Positions 1-12,300 of a DNA stretch of 64,000 bases are shown here, piece by piece. Numbering within the stretch: position 1 is the first letter of the stretch; the number at the start of each line of letters is the position of its first letter. This stretch comes from Manis javanica. Taxonomy: Eukaryota; Chordata; Mammalia; Pholidota; Manidae. A program made the position numbers and the translations under genes. The notes under the pieces were generated by a model. The model was not told where the DNA came from and searched no databases. It saw only the letters and a list, made by a program, of their open reading frames with translations. The DNA is taken from the NCBI RefSeq assembly GCF_040802235.1, contig NC_133157.1:32009501-32073500 (forward strand), given 5' to 3'.

Positions 1-239
1 GGGATTTGCCCTATGCCGAGCAGGAGTTCAGTGAGCTTCCCTTTCTTCCCTCTGCTCTTCTTTGCTCTCTTGCTGTAATGAATTCCTTCCTTACCCACAC
101 TCATCCAACCTGCTCCAGAATTCTTTCTCATACAGAGTCAAGAACCCTTCCCTGTCCACGTTGAAGTTTCTCCTAGTGCTTCACCTAGTGCACCTCCCCA
201 GACACAGCTGTCCCGCAACACATTTGCCTCTCATCTCTA

Positions 240-745
240 ACTTGTGAAAATTAATCAATAGAAACCTAAGATGGACTGGAGAAGTCAGGAGAGGGAGCTC
301 TCAAGCCCTACCACTTCTCTCAATTGCAGACCCCAACAGGAAGAGCCTTACCTTGCAAGTCTCTGCTACTTTATTACCCTAGTAAGAGGATGATTTCCTC
401 CTTCCCCAACAACAGCCCACCCAGTCAATGAGACTTTCACAACTCAGCCAATGAAAAGCCACTACACTTCAAACTCCCAGTTTACTCCAAAGGACTTTTT
501 GTTTGTTATAGCCCCGCCCAACCCTCCCCTTTCCTCTATAAAAGAGTGGTTCTCGCCTTTGTTCTCTAGGCTTGCCTGTGGATTTGCAGTAGTTTGTGTG
601 TTCTGAACTGCAACTCTCTGCTATTGCCAAATACAGCCATTTTTGCTGGTAAAATAAGTTTTATTTTTAAGGTTAATAAACTCAAGAAGTAGCCTTACCC
701 TCAATAAGTTAAAAACTTTGTCTTCATCTGGGCAAACGTCGCCTT
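240..745 (+). mobile_element. LTR-like segment (solo ERV LTR candidate)
   Basis: The segment has the order of parts expected of a retroviral LTR. CCAAT-like motifs occur near 447, a TATA box (tataaaag) near 538, then a pyrimidine-rich stretch. AATAAA follows near 676. There is no coding sequence on either side, so if real it is a solo LTR. The exact ends (TG...CA) and target duplication are not clear to me and the family is not assigned. Confidence 0.5.
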
Positions 746-1599
746 TACAGGAAGATAAAAGATAGAACTACTAAAGACAAGAGCCGATTAAGTTCTACAT
801 TCCACATGACAGCAGCTGAATGGGGAGGGGAGCAGGTGCCTCCGCTTCCTTTCTCAGCTTCTTTCCTAAAAATGAGTGATTTCTTTATCTGTTTACTGTT
901 GGTGAACTCTCTGTTCAGGAAGCACAGTGACTGTCCCTGTTTTACTGTAATGTTCATGGTTTCTTTGTTCAAGATTTCATTGGTTCTCTACTGGCAAAAA
1001 ATGAGAATCAGAACTCCACAATGAGCCAAGGTGTGATTATCCCTTTGCATCAATATTTGGAGTTTAAAAGTATATTCAATGATCAAATCTCTAATTATAA
1101 GACAGGATATTTTATATATTATTACATAATTATATTTTTCTATAATAAACTTAAAAATTGAATTGACTCAACTTTTAATATTGCAAATGGATTCCTTGTA
1201 TGAGCAAGCCAGCTTGCACAGAACACACCCTAGGTAAACTAGCAAAGGTGACTTCATTTGACAATAAAGACCGAAAAAAAAGTCCTAAAGTAAAAGGATT
1301 GCTAAAGCTTCCACTGCTTTAAATTTAAAAACAAAAAACACATATGTACTGTAAAGCAAGTGAAACTAGGGCCTAGGTATCTTGACTGCAGTATAGTGCT
1401 TTTTCCACTGTAACAGCCTCTGCCTCTCCATTCTCCTCTCTCCTCAGCCCTCTTCAATACTTCTAGGTATTTTTATAACATGAGCATTCAGAAGTCACAC
1501 CTCTAAAAAAGAGGTTGTTCCCTAAATTAAGAGCAGTAATTTCCCCCCAGAAAACAATGTTATGTAGAAAAGCTGGAACCCTGCAGCTAGGAGCAAAGC

Positions 1600-1775
1600 T
1601 CTGAAGTCCATTATTTACTAGCTGTGTGCCTTTGGGCAAGTCACTTTATCTTCTCTGAACCTTTAAAATGAAACCAACAGTATCCAGTGTTGGTCGTGAG
1701 AATCAAATAACTTGATGCATTTAAAGCACTTAGCCCAGTAGCTAATAAGAATAAGCACTCAAAAATATTAGCAAT
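1600..1775 (+). repeat. MIR SINE remnant
   Basis: It carries the MIR core motif order: tactagctgtgtgcctttgg, then gcaagtcact, then a run ending in aatcaaataa and a tagcccagtagctaataaga-type tail. MIR is a tRNA-derived SINE ancient in mammals. Confidence 0.75.
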
Positions 1776-2204
1776 TGGTACTCTTTAAAAGTATTTTTAA
1801 GATTCAGTAGGCTTCCATAAAAGCAGTTAGTCCTGAAAGAAGAGTAAGATAAAACCTAATGAAATCGAATGAACAGCTTTAAAGGGAAAAAAAAGAAAAA
1901 AAGATGGAGTGAGCTATCACTAAAAACCACAGCTCAGACCTTATGCTGGGACTGGGGTCACCACGAAACCAAGATAGTCCCTCCATTCAGGGGTCTTACA
2001 GTCTTAACAGAAAGAGAAAGCAGCTTAGACAATGACAAAGCAGTCTGATGGGAACAATTCCAGGGGCCCAGTGTTTGGGAGAAGAGTCGGAGAAAGCATC
2101 CAAGTAGACCTGTACAGGAGTAGCAACTACCAAGAGAGAGCGTAAATGTTCATAAACATCGTATCACTAAGAACAATTGTTGAGTCCTATGTTACAATTA
2201 CTGT

Positions 2205-2350
2205 GATAAGAGCTTTATATGAGTTATCTTCATTTGATCCTCACAATTCTGAAGTACTATCATTATACCTGGTTTTCAAATGAGGACACTGAGGCTCACA
2301 CTGCCAGTAAGTGGCGACAGTCAGGATTTGAACCCAGAGTCCTGGCATGT
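2205..2350 (-). repeat. MIR SINE remnant
   Basis: Reverse-oriented MIR: aatgaggacactgaggctca, then agtaagtggcgacagtcagg and gatttgaacccagagtcctg, in the order expected on the minus strand. Confidence 0.75.
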
Positions 2351-2818
2351 CCTGGCATTTTAATCATTTCATATTCCAAACACAAGGAATGGCAGGTGGG
2401 AGAGACCACAGCAACTTCCAAAAACTTCCTGGAAGTAATTCAGTGTCGCTGCAGGATGACAGGGATGAAAAACAACAGGTGGGAAGGAGATAGGTCATCA
2501 AGATCTTGAAGGCTATGTTAAAAGGTTTCAACACTATCCACGGCAGTGGGGAGCCACTCAAATGTCAGGTACGGGTACGACCTGATAAAATCTGTTTTAG
2601 ATTATTCTGCAACCAGAAGGGGACAAGAAAGGTCGGGTTAGGAGGCAGTAATGCAGACAAGTCAGGAGGGTGGCAGAGGTATGAAGATTGGAAAAAATTT
2701 AAAATGGACCTGACGAATTGGTCCCACAGAATGGTGGTCTCGACTCCGCGAGACCTTGCCCCTTTCCCGGGCCAGCCCCGCCCCCGCGTCGCATCCTTCT
2801 CTCCAGCTCTCCGCTCAC

Positions 2819-2950
2819 CTTGGCCATGCGGATCATGCGCTTGGCCACGTCCAGGTCGCCTTGGTGGTTTTGGCCGATCTCGGCAATGATGAAGCACGGG
2901 TGCTGCCCACCCACCCAGCGCCCGGGACACAGCTCCAGCTCCAGCGGCAT
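2819..2950 (-). CDS. NANS: NANS exon 1, N-acetylneuraminate-9-phosphate synthase (N-terminal 44 codons)
   Basis: NANS is a cytosolic enzyme that condenses N-acetylmannosamine 6-phosphate with phosphoenolpyruvate to give N-acetylneuraminic acid 9-phosphate, a committed step of sialic acid synthesis. This exon starts at an ATG in good context (GCC before it) and reads MPLELELCPG onward. It includes the conserved NeuB-family N-terminal motif FIIAEIGQNHQGDLDVAKRM, part of the TIM-barrel synthase domain. It ends after RMAK at a GTGAGC donor (2813-2818), in phase 0. The usual full protein is about 359 residues, so about one eighth is here; the rest lies beyond position 1. Identity is firm from the protein match and from having ANP32B next to it. 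Confidence 0.95.
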
Positions 2951-3260
2951 GGCGGAGACTTGCACTCCTAAATCGACCACCACCTCCCACCTCGGGTCTG
3001 TTCGGTAACTGGCCCAGCAGGGTCTACACATCCGCCCCGCCACGTCAGCTCCGCCTTGTCAGCCCGGGGCCGCAGCGCAGCCAATCCCCGGGTCCCACCT
3101 TGCTCCCGACAGCCAATCAGGGAAGGGGACAGAACCTCCCGCCAGGCGGGCGGTGCAGCGGCGAGGGAAAGCCTGGCGGTTGCTGGGAGCTGGGCGTAAA
3201 GCCCGGTGCCCGAAAGCTTGGCCCTAAAGCTTGAGTGCATCGGTGAAGAGACATGTGGTA
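2951..3260 (-). promoter_or_regulatory. NANS: NANS 5' UTR and GC-rich promoter
   Basis: GC- and CpG-rich sequence immediately upstream of the NANS start, with two CCAAT boxes in the plus reading (ccaatcc near 3080, ccaatcag near 3114) and no clear TATA box on the minus strand. This fits a housekeeping CpG-island promoter. An in-frame ATG sits 27 codons upstream (3029-3031) in weak context. The transcription start cannot be fixed from sequence alone. Confidence 0.7.
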
Positions 3261-5519
3261 ATTGCTGTCGGCTTGAGGGAAGTGCGCCCTATAGAGTGAT
3301 GAAAAAAACGAATCCTGAAGTTAGAATTACAGAGCTGCTTCGAGCGCAGCCCTTGCCACTAGCCGCTTGTTGATCATGAATACATTAAACTATGAACATC
3401 ATTTGCCTTTTTCTCTGAAATGGGAAAATTACACAGAACCTACCTCATAAGGTTTGTGAGATGTATAGAAGACCCTGAGAACAGTACTTAGCCTGTAGTA
3501 AACTTTAAATAAGTGGTTGCCATTCCTATTATATGAGAGGCAAAATATTCAAAAACTTTTATTGACTTGTCCAAAGCCGTCCAGAAAGCTGGAGGAGCCG
3601 AGCTGGGACGAAAACTCTGGACTGCCTGCCTCACAATACACTATGATGGGTTGCAGAGAAAGCTGAGAAGTAAGAGGCAGTTTGAGGGAAAAAAACCAAC
3701 ACTGATTCCCAACCTGACTTACCTGCCAGATAGGGTGAGCAAAGTAACAATAACAGAAAAGTGGAGGAGGGACCTCTGGGTGGAAGGTGAGAAGGGTAGG
3801 TTTTGGACATGTTGGTATAGACATGCAGGTGAAACTGTCCAGCATGTAGGAGGAAAGACGTGTCCAGGAGGAGAAAGGAAGCTCAGAGTACAGGTCTGGG
3901 CCAGAGAGAGATTTCCAAGCCATTCAGAGTGAGAAAAAGACCGAGGTTAGGTCAGACTGCTGAAGGAGAGTGTGCGTATGTATGAGCAGCTTAGAGGGAA
4001 GCCACATGCAGTTGCCCTGGCAGAAATGGAGAAAAGGGGCCAAAAGCAGATGAAAGGGAACCAGGGTGTGTCCTTGAGGAGGGGAAAACCTATAGGGTCA
4101 AAGACCAGAGTAGTCCAGGAGAATGAGAGGAAGAAGAGACCAGTGGCCTTGGGGTTCAGGGGCCACTGGAGACAGCAGATTTGGTGGCCAAGGGATATGA
4201 GGAAACAGAAGAGTCAAAAATAGACCTTTTCTGGAAAGATTTAGGTGTTAAAAGGTGATGGAAAATGGACCCGGGAAATTAGAGGGGTGCCGAAGAAGTG
4301 CATGTTTGGAGGCCAGTAGGCTAATAAAGGAAAGAAGGACCTGGCAGCTGGGTTCATTCCTTAGGGACATGGGGGTGTGCTAGACTTGATGGTATGTGCT
4401 TAATGTCTCTCATGTTTAAATGGTCTTTCACATCTGGGTGCGGCCGAGCAACAGACCCTGATGACGCGAAAACTAAATCCAACACTAACATAGCTCAGTA
4501 ACACTGGGCTAAAGGAAACTTATGGTTTTGCATAATTTGTGAATATATGAAAATTAAGTTTAAGGAGAAAAAAAGAGAAATAGCATTTAAGAATTCAATC
4601 ATCCCACAAGAGCAAATTAGGCTGATGTTATTTGTGATTACATAAAAGCTTTTAATAAATTAAAGTAGGACTTTACCTTACTATAGTGAAGAAAGAACAC
4701 AATTTTCTTTCTACTCTTGTTCTTGTTTTAAAAGTCAGCTTCTGGTGCTTTTGGTTGCTTTTTCTTCTTGGAAAATGAATCAATATTCAATAGTCGAATT
4801 GGATGAGAACGTGTGGAAAGTTCTTTTAAAAACACATTAAAACCATGGGCGGTTTTTTTTTTTCCTATTATCGACAAGACAGAGCAAGGAAGAACTTCGT
4901 TTTGGAGAAACTAGGGCACCCAGAGTGCTGGGTGATGGTGATCAAGACCATGGATGGAGAGCCAGTCTCAGACCTGAAGCCCTGGGGTCTGAGAACCCGG
5001 TAACCAGCCCGACTGTGCTCAGCTCCTCCTGAAGTTGGCTCCTGCAAAACTTCCCACGTCTAGGACTCCTGAATTTTTTGCACACTCTGTGCTCCAGCTA
5101 CACTGGATTATTTTGAGTACTCCTAAAGGATCAGGTTCTCTTACCTCCGGGTCTTGGGACAGGCTGGTTCCTTAGCCTACCCTCTCCCCACTCCTTCACC
5201 TTTACCACACTGAGCTATGCCTGGCCACTTTCTGCAGGTCCTTTGGGTAGAAATCATATCCTCGCATAACCTCTGATCTCCCGAACAACCTTCACTGGGC
5301 TCCAATAGGACCCTCTTTTTCATCTACTTATGACCTGTTATGGTAACTGTCCCTTTTCTGGTCTGTCATTCTAGACTGAGCTCCTTTGGATCAGGAACCA
5401 TGCAGAGCACCTACTTAGCACTAAATCCATGGTAAAGCCCTCAGGATAACAGAGTGAACAAGACAGACCAGGCCTCTGCCCTTAATGTTGCTCAGAGCCT
5501 TATATTATAACTGCATACT

Positions 5520-5640
5520 CCAAGGCCAGGGGCTTCTTGCAAGCAGGGCCTGGACTGTTTCCTATTGTATCCCTAGCACCAAGCAGAGGACTTCTTAGCA
5601 TTTTAGTAGATGCCAATAAACATTTTCTGAATGAGCAAGT
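5520..5640 (+). repeat. L2 LINE 3'-end remnant
   Basis: The phrase order gcagggcctggactgtttcc, then tatccctagcacca, then gccaataaacattttctgaa matches the 3' end of mammalian L2 elements. Confidence 0.6.
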
Positions 5641-7639
5641 GCAAAAAGGAAAAATGACAGCAAAGACCGAGGCATAACTGACTTCATATACTTACTCCTC
5701 AGGCCACATTTAGTTCTTTAGGTAAATATGACTATTCCCTGAGTTGCTCCTGAAGTCAGCTTTCTGGTAAGTTCTGATAAAAAGAAAAATACAGATCCAA
5801 CATGGTGTCACTCCTGCTAGGCCAGTCACCAAACTGGGACTTAATACCAACCTAATTGTAGTTTCAACCTTTCCCAGAAATGCGGTCAGTCAGGAATTTT
5901 CTGGTTAGCATGGATAATAAGATAATGTCACATATGCCCTCCACCTAATGAGACCCTTATCCTGGCCCCCTCTTACACACAGACAGCATCAGAATGTGTA
6001 CAGGATGATCCTTTAGGACCCTAACTAGATGCATCCATGTCACACTGCTTGATGTGTTATTAAATGTAACCTCATTCCTGCATGCATCCCCTGCTGTAGA
6101 AGAAGTATTTGAGATGTCTCCCAGTGAAGGGGCTTCAGAGCAGTTTATCAGAGCACACTGGTGGGCTGCTTTCACACCGTGGTCCTCAGTAAAACTATGA
6201 ATAAATTCCATCTTCCTTAAATATAACAGACATGTTGATTTCAGTTAGCAGTTCCTCTGAGGAAGAAGTTCTGATCCACCCAAGCTCCCTAACCCCAGCT
6301 GCCAAGGACCTGCCCTGGTGTCATGTGGCCAGCGAGTCTGATTCTCCCAAGGTTCTCAGTTCTTCTGTGTATAGGCACCCTTGCTAGTCACACGCTCGCC
6401 TACACTTCCTTCCTCAACCGTGGTCTTCATCCTGTAACATAAACACCATTTTTATGCTGACTCCGAGGGAACAAGCCCACCATCACACCCTGGGGCAGCG
6501 TGGAAGGTGCACGTCCACTCATCCTGACTCCTGAAAGAATCTTGACCTGTGATATGCATCTCACCAGCCTCTGTTTTCCAAATGCTACCTCACTCACCCA
6601 TCTAACAAATAGATTTCGGAGTGCCTGCTGTGTGCCAGGCACCAGGAATACAGTGGGGGACAAAAAGTGTGGTCCTCTCCCCGTAAACTGTAGTTTACAG
6701 TACAAGTAAACTATATTCACATATTGATATAAAATCCTGAGTTACAGTAATTACAGCAATGAAGAAAACAAATGGAGTGCTTGGTGAGATTAATAAGGAA
6801 CCTTCTTTATCTGGGTGAAGAGGAAGAGTCTGCCCTAATAGTTGACACTTAAGCTGGGACTCCTGCCCAAAATTCCTTCCAAATGATAATCATCTCTTCC
6901 TGAGCTGGGTCACCACAGGATGCTGAAACAGTAGGGTGTCCTGAGAAAAGCACAGGCTTTGTAGTAAGTTAGGCCCGGGTTCTACTACTAACTCCGGACT
7001 CCATCTGTTTCTGCTGAGCAACGTCTCAACTTCTTGGGAAATAGGAACCACCACCACCAGAGGGCAGTAGTGAGAACTACATGAGAACCCTAAACAGCCC
7101 AGAAATTTGGGCCCAGGTTCTTGCCCTAATCAGACACTTAGTGAGGGGTCCCATTCCTGAGCTCCCGCTCCCTGGACTGCCTGTGGTCTGCTGGACCTTC
7201 TCTACCCTTAGACCTCATCCTGACATTCTAGGCCTGTCACTGGCCATACCATATCTCCTTCCTATGCCCCACCTCACCTCACCTGGTCTAGCAGGTCCTT
7301 CCCCTCCACACACCCATCAGGAGAGTAGGTCTCTATGATACATCTCCACCTCTTCTTCTCACCACTCTTAACTTCCAATAGTCCCCAAAGCTTTAACAAC
7401 TTTCACTTTTCTCCCCTCACACTGTCCTTGGGAATCCCATTCATTCACAGGGCTTCAAGATCTATATTCTCATAGATGACTCCAGACATTCATCAGCAGC
7501 CCAGTCCAACTGCTCTCCCTTGTTGCCTACTCAGCTCACAGCCATCTCTAAAAAGAGCCCAGTACCCCAGAACGCCCTGCAGCAACCTGGTCTCAACCAT
7601 GTGATACTGTCAACCTGAGGCCAACCAGATCATCCAGAT

Positions 7640-8205
7640 ATGTTGAAAGATAATATTCTAAACAATAAGCACATGAAAAGATGTCTGATATCATCAGCCA
7701 TCAGAAAAATGCAAATGAAAAGGAAAAAAAAAAAAGAAATGCAAATCAAAACCACAATGAGATTCCACCTCACATTCACTAAGATGTTCAGAAACAGAAA
7801 GATAGGTATTAACAAAGATGTGGAGAGATTGGAATTCTCATACACTGCTGATGGGAATGTAAAATGGTGCAGCCACTTTAGAAAACTATCTGGCAGTTCT
7901 TCAAAAGGTTAAATGTAGTTACCAGTAATTACCTAGTAATTCCACTCCTTGTATATACCCAAAAGAAATGAAAGCACATGTCCACACAAAAACTTGTACA
8001 CAAATGTTCATGGAGACATTGTTAATAATAGCCAAAAAAGGGAAACAGTCCAAATGTCCACCAACTGATGAATGGATAAGTAAAACGTAATATAGCCATA
8101 CAGTGGAATATTACTTGGCAACAAAAAGGAATGAAGTACAGCATGGTCAAACATGACATTGGAACCTTGTTGCATAGTATCCAGTAGTTGAAACTTTCAA
8201 GAATA
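7640..8205 (+). mobile_element. Old L1 fragment (ORF2 3' part)
   Basis: The sequence contains degraded L1 ORF2 C-terminal coding text: aaatgcaaatcaaaaccaca, catacactgctgatgggaat, a gtggaatattacttggcaac-type motif. An A-rich insertion (7727-7735) and many substitutions break the frame. It is clearly older than the other L1 family in the window. Confidence 0.75.
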
Positions 8206-9299
8206 TTCAATAGAGATAAACTGTGGAGAAGCGAAGGGCTAGGGAGCCATGATGGATATTGTCAAGTATTTGCAGGACTCCTTTGAAAAGCTGAATTAGA
8301 TATTTCCCCCTTCTTGTGGCTCCATGGGGCAAAATTTGACCCAAGAATGTTGTAGGAAATTAGATAAATAAGAACTTTTTCAAACTAAGAGTGGCCATTG
8401 ATAAAAAATAAAGTTAAAGTTGTCTTACCATTCTAGAGATGAAGAACTTCTTGTAAATTTTCTAAGATGGAATGAAGTTGGTCAGGCCTGAGTGTGGCAG
8501 GGTAGTTGCAGGTATGATTTGGACAGGTAGCTGTGGTCGCTACAGAAGCAGGGAAGCAGTAGGTTGATGTCCCAGCAAAAGGGGACCCTAAGGGAAGATC
8601 ACGAACAAGGCAGGGCCCCAACCCAGTTACTGGAATGGATCAAGTCAAGAGCCTGACAGGAATTCCCATCTTCAGCAGCTGGCTGGGGTCCTGCAGACTT
8701 CTCAAGTTTCCCCAGGGTCCTCTCACTCAGTCCCAAACTCCCTACATACCAGGCTTCCCCCCTTTGCTCAGAGGCCCAATTCTTGCCCACCTACTGCTGC
8801 TGCAGCAGCTCCCAGATAAACAGAATGCTGACTGCATGCATGCTAGCCTAGTCAGCCACCAACAGAGGCTGACAGTGCAGGGTGTTTCCAGCTCTTCTCA
8901 ACAAGTTACCTCTCATGGTGTCTAGCACTTTCACACTCATTATCCTAGTAGAGTGGGTAGGGCACACCCAGTTTATAAATAGGAAAACTGAGTTTTGAGA
9001 GCAAATGGTCTTTTTCAATTTCACAATCATATATGGCAGGGCTGCGTCCCATAATGTGAAATTATTGTTAAGATTAAGAGTAGTAGCTGTGTTTATAGTG
9101 CTGTTAGTCTGTACCCCTGAGCATTCATGGTTCCAAAACTTTAGCTCTGTTGCCACTCTGTCCTGAACTTCTAGAACCAACAACGTCTTGTTAGCCAGCA
9201 TCTCCTTTGCTCCCAGATGTGGGAGGAAGAAACAGGTCCACTAACTTTCCCATCGGAACAGAACCAGGAGCCAGAAGACCCCAAGAAGGCACATTCACC

Positions 9300-9440
9300 A
9301 AAGAGCAGAAGCTCTGGATTCAGGCAGAGCTGGCTTGGAAACCCCAGCCAGGCCCACCACTTACTGGCTACGTGACTCTTTGGGCACTTCACCTAAATCC
9401 TTCAGTTTCTGTATCTGTAAAATTAGGATTACAGTGTATT
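9300..9440 (+). repeat. MIR SINE remnant
   Basis: MIR-like order: tctggattcaggcagagctg, ccaccacttactggctacgt, then a ttcagtttctgtatctgtaa segment. Confidence 0.65.
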
Positions 9441-9984
9441 ATTTTGCACAAGTTATTGAAGAATACTTCTCAGTTAATAGCCATCTGCTCCCTTCCTCTG
9501 ACTTGGAAGTGTTAGTGCCCCCTAGTGGCAGATATACATCCTGCTATACCAAGCCTCAGTGTCCTCATCTGCAGAATGGGTATGCTCCTGGTATCTATCC
9601 CATCCCAGATACTGGGGTGTGTGTGTGCTATTTCCGAAGACTGATTAGTAAGGCTGATTTACCAGTATTTATTGCAGTTTTCAGAAGACACCTCATTCAT
9701 TGCCAGTTCTGGAGGTATGGCCCTCAACCAGGCTGGCCCAGATAACTTTTAAGAGCCTCTTTTTACTGTTCTCCCTGTACTGGTCTATCCCTTTGTACCT
9801 CAGCACCCTACAGCTCTGACATTTGCCACCGACCCAAACCCATGTCACTCCTTCAGATGGATCCGGTAACTGGGAGTAACAGCATGAGCAACTGACTACT
9901 AGCATCCACTGATGGCTAGAACTGGGAACAGACCCCATTCAGATTCCTACAGCTGGGACAGAGCTGCAAGCTCACTTAATTTTG

Positions 9985-10095
9985 TCCCATATTTTCAGCT
10001 GAGGAACTGGAGGCTCACAGAAGGGTTAATGTAACCCAGGAAGGAGGGTCGGATACCAGCCAGTGGCTAGGCTGGAGCTAGAACATCTCTGGTTG
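9985..10095 (-). repeat. MIR SINE remnant
   Basis: Reverse MIR: gctgaggaactggaggctca, then tgtaacccaggaaggagggt and a gctggagctagaacatctct tail. Confidence 0.55.
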
Positions 10096-11324
10096 CTTTG
10101 AGGCCTTCCTCACTCCTTCACTCCTGCTTGCCCAGGGCTGGGATGGGGCAGTGCCATAATAAAGAAACATACCATCCCCTCCTGGGGTCGAGTCCCTTAA
10201 TCAGTTAACTCCAAGGGTAATCTTATTTTCTCTTATGCCCTCCCTTGTCTGGGACAAGTTATAAAATACTTGTCAGAGAGTATGAAGCTGACCTAATTGG
10301 CTCCAGGAAGAACTTCTACACTTGCTGCAATCTTAGTTTTTCTGCAAAGCAATAGCTTTGTCCCACTTAAGCTAAAGTCTAAGTCAACTGGTAACCGGAC
10401 TCCCTTTCCAAACTGTCAACACAGCAGTATCATCAGCCTCATTAAAATTGATGTCAGCACAGCCTGACAGGGCTGGGGAAAAGGGAAATTCATAGCCTAA
10501 GGGTAGAACCACCTTTGTAGCTGTCTCCCCTTTCTCTGGGGTAGGGTAGCAGTGCCCAAACAGGAATGCTAGACATGGAAATGACTGCCCACTCTACTAT
10601 CCTGTCTAGTTAGGATTCCTGGTGATGGTGATGGGGGTGGAGGGCTAGCATCTTAAACCAGATGGTCTGCATTTCCATCAGCATGTCAGTCACTCTTCAG
10701 GGCCTGGATCCCTGCAGCAGGAGAAACTAAAGGTAAGAGCACAGAATTGAAAACCACGTGGTTTCACAGCTTCACTAGGAAACCTTGGGCCAGTCCTTGA
10801 CCCTCTCTTGTGCTTCCCTTTTCCCATCCCTGCAATGAGCAGTAGTTTCAACCCTTTCTCTTTAAAGGACAGATGCTTCAGATCCAATCAGGACATTCTA
10901 ACGTGTCACACAGGACAGAGCAGATCCTCTAGCTGGAGGGCAGGTGGGTGTGTGGGAGACACCTCTATTGACCCCACAGGAACAAGTTGGGACCAATCCA
11001 ACCCATCACAGCTCCCATCTAGCTCAGATGTTTTATAACTCCAACATTTGCTGCAAAAGCTGGAAGCAAACCCGTTCAACTGAAGATCTCCTTCAGATGG
11101 GAAACAACTCCAGAAATACAGTTTGCTCTGTGACCTCATCACATATAAGCTTGCATCTGAAGAATTTAAAAATAATCTGTAGTCAAGAGCGGCTAAGTCT
11201 CAAGGTCTTTGCAGAGGTCAGAATGTCACAGGCTTCTGGAAAACCTAATTTTAAAGGAAAACACTGTAAAAACAAAAACCTGGCTTGGTAATTTCCTGGA
11301 CACCCTTACTGGCCACATGCAGTA

Positions 11325-12300
11325 GGTCAAACATTTTTTTTTGTTGTTGCATTTTTTTTTTTAGTATCATTAATCTACAATTACATGAAGAACATTATGT
11401 TTACTAGGCTCCCCCCTTCACCAAGTCCCCCCCACAAACCCCATTACAGTCACTGTCCATCAGCATAGTAAGATGCTGTAGAATCACTACTTGTCTTCTC
11501 TGTGTTGCACAGCCCTCCCCAACCCCCCGCCCTTTACACATGCTAATCGTAATACCCCTTCTTCCCCCCACCCCATCCATCCCTTCCCACCGATCCTCCC
11601 CAGTCCCTTTCCCTTCGGTAACTGTTAGTCCATTCTTGGGTTCTGTGATGGTGCTGTCTTGTTCCTTCAGTTTTTCTTTGTTCTTATACTCCACATAGGA
11701 GTGAAATCATTTGATACTTGTCTTTCTCCGCCTGGCTTATTTCACTGAGCATAATACCCTCTAGCTCCATCCGTGTTGTTGCAAATGGTAGGATTTGTTT
11801 TCTTCTTATAGCTGAATAATATTCCATTGTGTATATAATTACCACATCTTCTTTATCCATTCATCTCCTGATGGACACTTAGGTTGCTTCCATTTCTTGG
11901 CTATTGTAAATAATGCTGTGATAAACATAGGGGTACATGTTTTTTTCGAACTGGGCTGCTGCATTCTTAGGGTAAATTCCTAGGAGTGGAATTCCTGGGT
12001 CAAATGGTGTTTCTGTTTTGAGCATTCTGAGGAACCTCCACACTGCTTTCCACAATGGTTGAACTAGTTTACATTTCCACCAGCAGTGTAGGAGGGTTCC
12101 GTTTTCTCCACAACCTAGCCAACATTTGTTGTTGTTTGCCTTTTGGATGTTGGCCATCCTAACTGGTGTGAGGTGATATCTCATTGTGGTTTTAATTTGC
12201 ATTTCTCTGATGATTAGCGATGTGGAGCATCTTTTCATGTGTCTGCTGGCCATCTGAATTTCTTCTTTAGAGAACTGTCTGTTCAGCTTCTCTGCTTCAA
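11325..12300 (-). mobile_element. Young-family L1, 5'-truncated 3' end
   Basis: Minus-strand copy of the same L1 family as the full-length element at 27552. On the minus strand the ORF2 C-terminus is readable (zinc-knuckle [18 protein letters not shown], then [10 protein letters not shown]). The 3' UTR with its G-rich tract follows and ends in an A-run (T-run at 11333-11366 on plus). ORF2 is truncated at about residue 1120. Sequence differences from the full-length copy show moderate age. Flanking aacatttt motifs may be a worn target duplication. Confidence 0.9.

Larger units (their letters stand above)
1..2818 (-). other. NANS: NANS intron 1 (3' part outside the window)
   Basis: This stretch lies downstream of the NANS exon 1 splice donor on the minus strand, so it is intron 1. 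I found no sequence matching NANS exon 2 on the minus strand, so exon 2 must lie beyond position 1. The intron holds an LTR-like segment (about 240-745), a plus-strand MIR (about 1600-1775), a minus-strand MIR (about 2205-2350), and old repeat-like sequence at about 1930-2110 and 2480-2720. Position 1050-1600 is AT-rich with nothing recognisable. Confidence 0.8.

Noticed and set aside
2699..3043. Longer NANS start at 3043
   Set aside because: That codon is GTG. The conserved start is the ATG at 2950.
3567..4223. Purine-rich open frames at 3.5-4.2 kb
   Set aside because: The text resembles an old interspersed repeat, with similar pieces at about 2480-2720 and 39420-39860. No protein family is recognised.
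10180..10200. tRNA-like B-box (gggtcgagtccc)
   Set aside because: No A-box, cloverleaf stems or anticodon arm at the right spacing on either strand.
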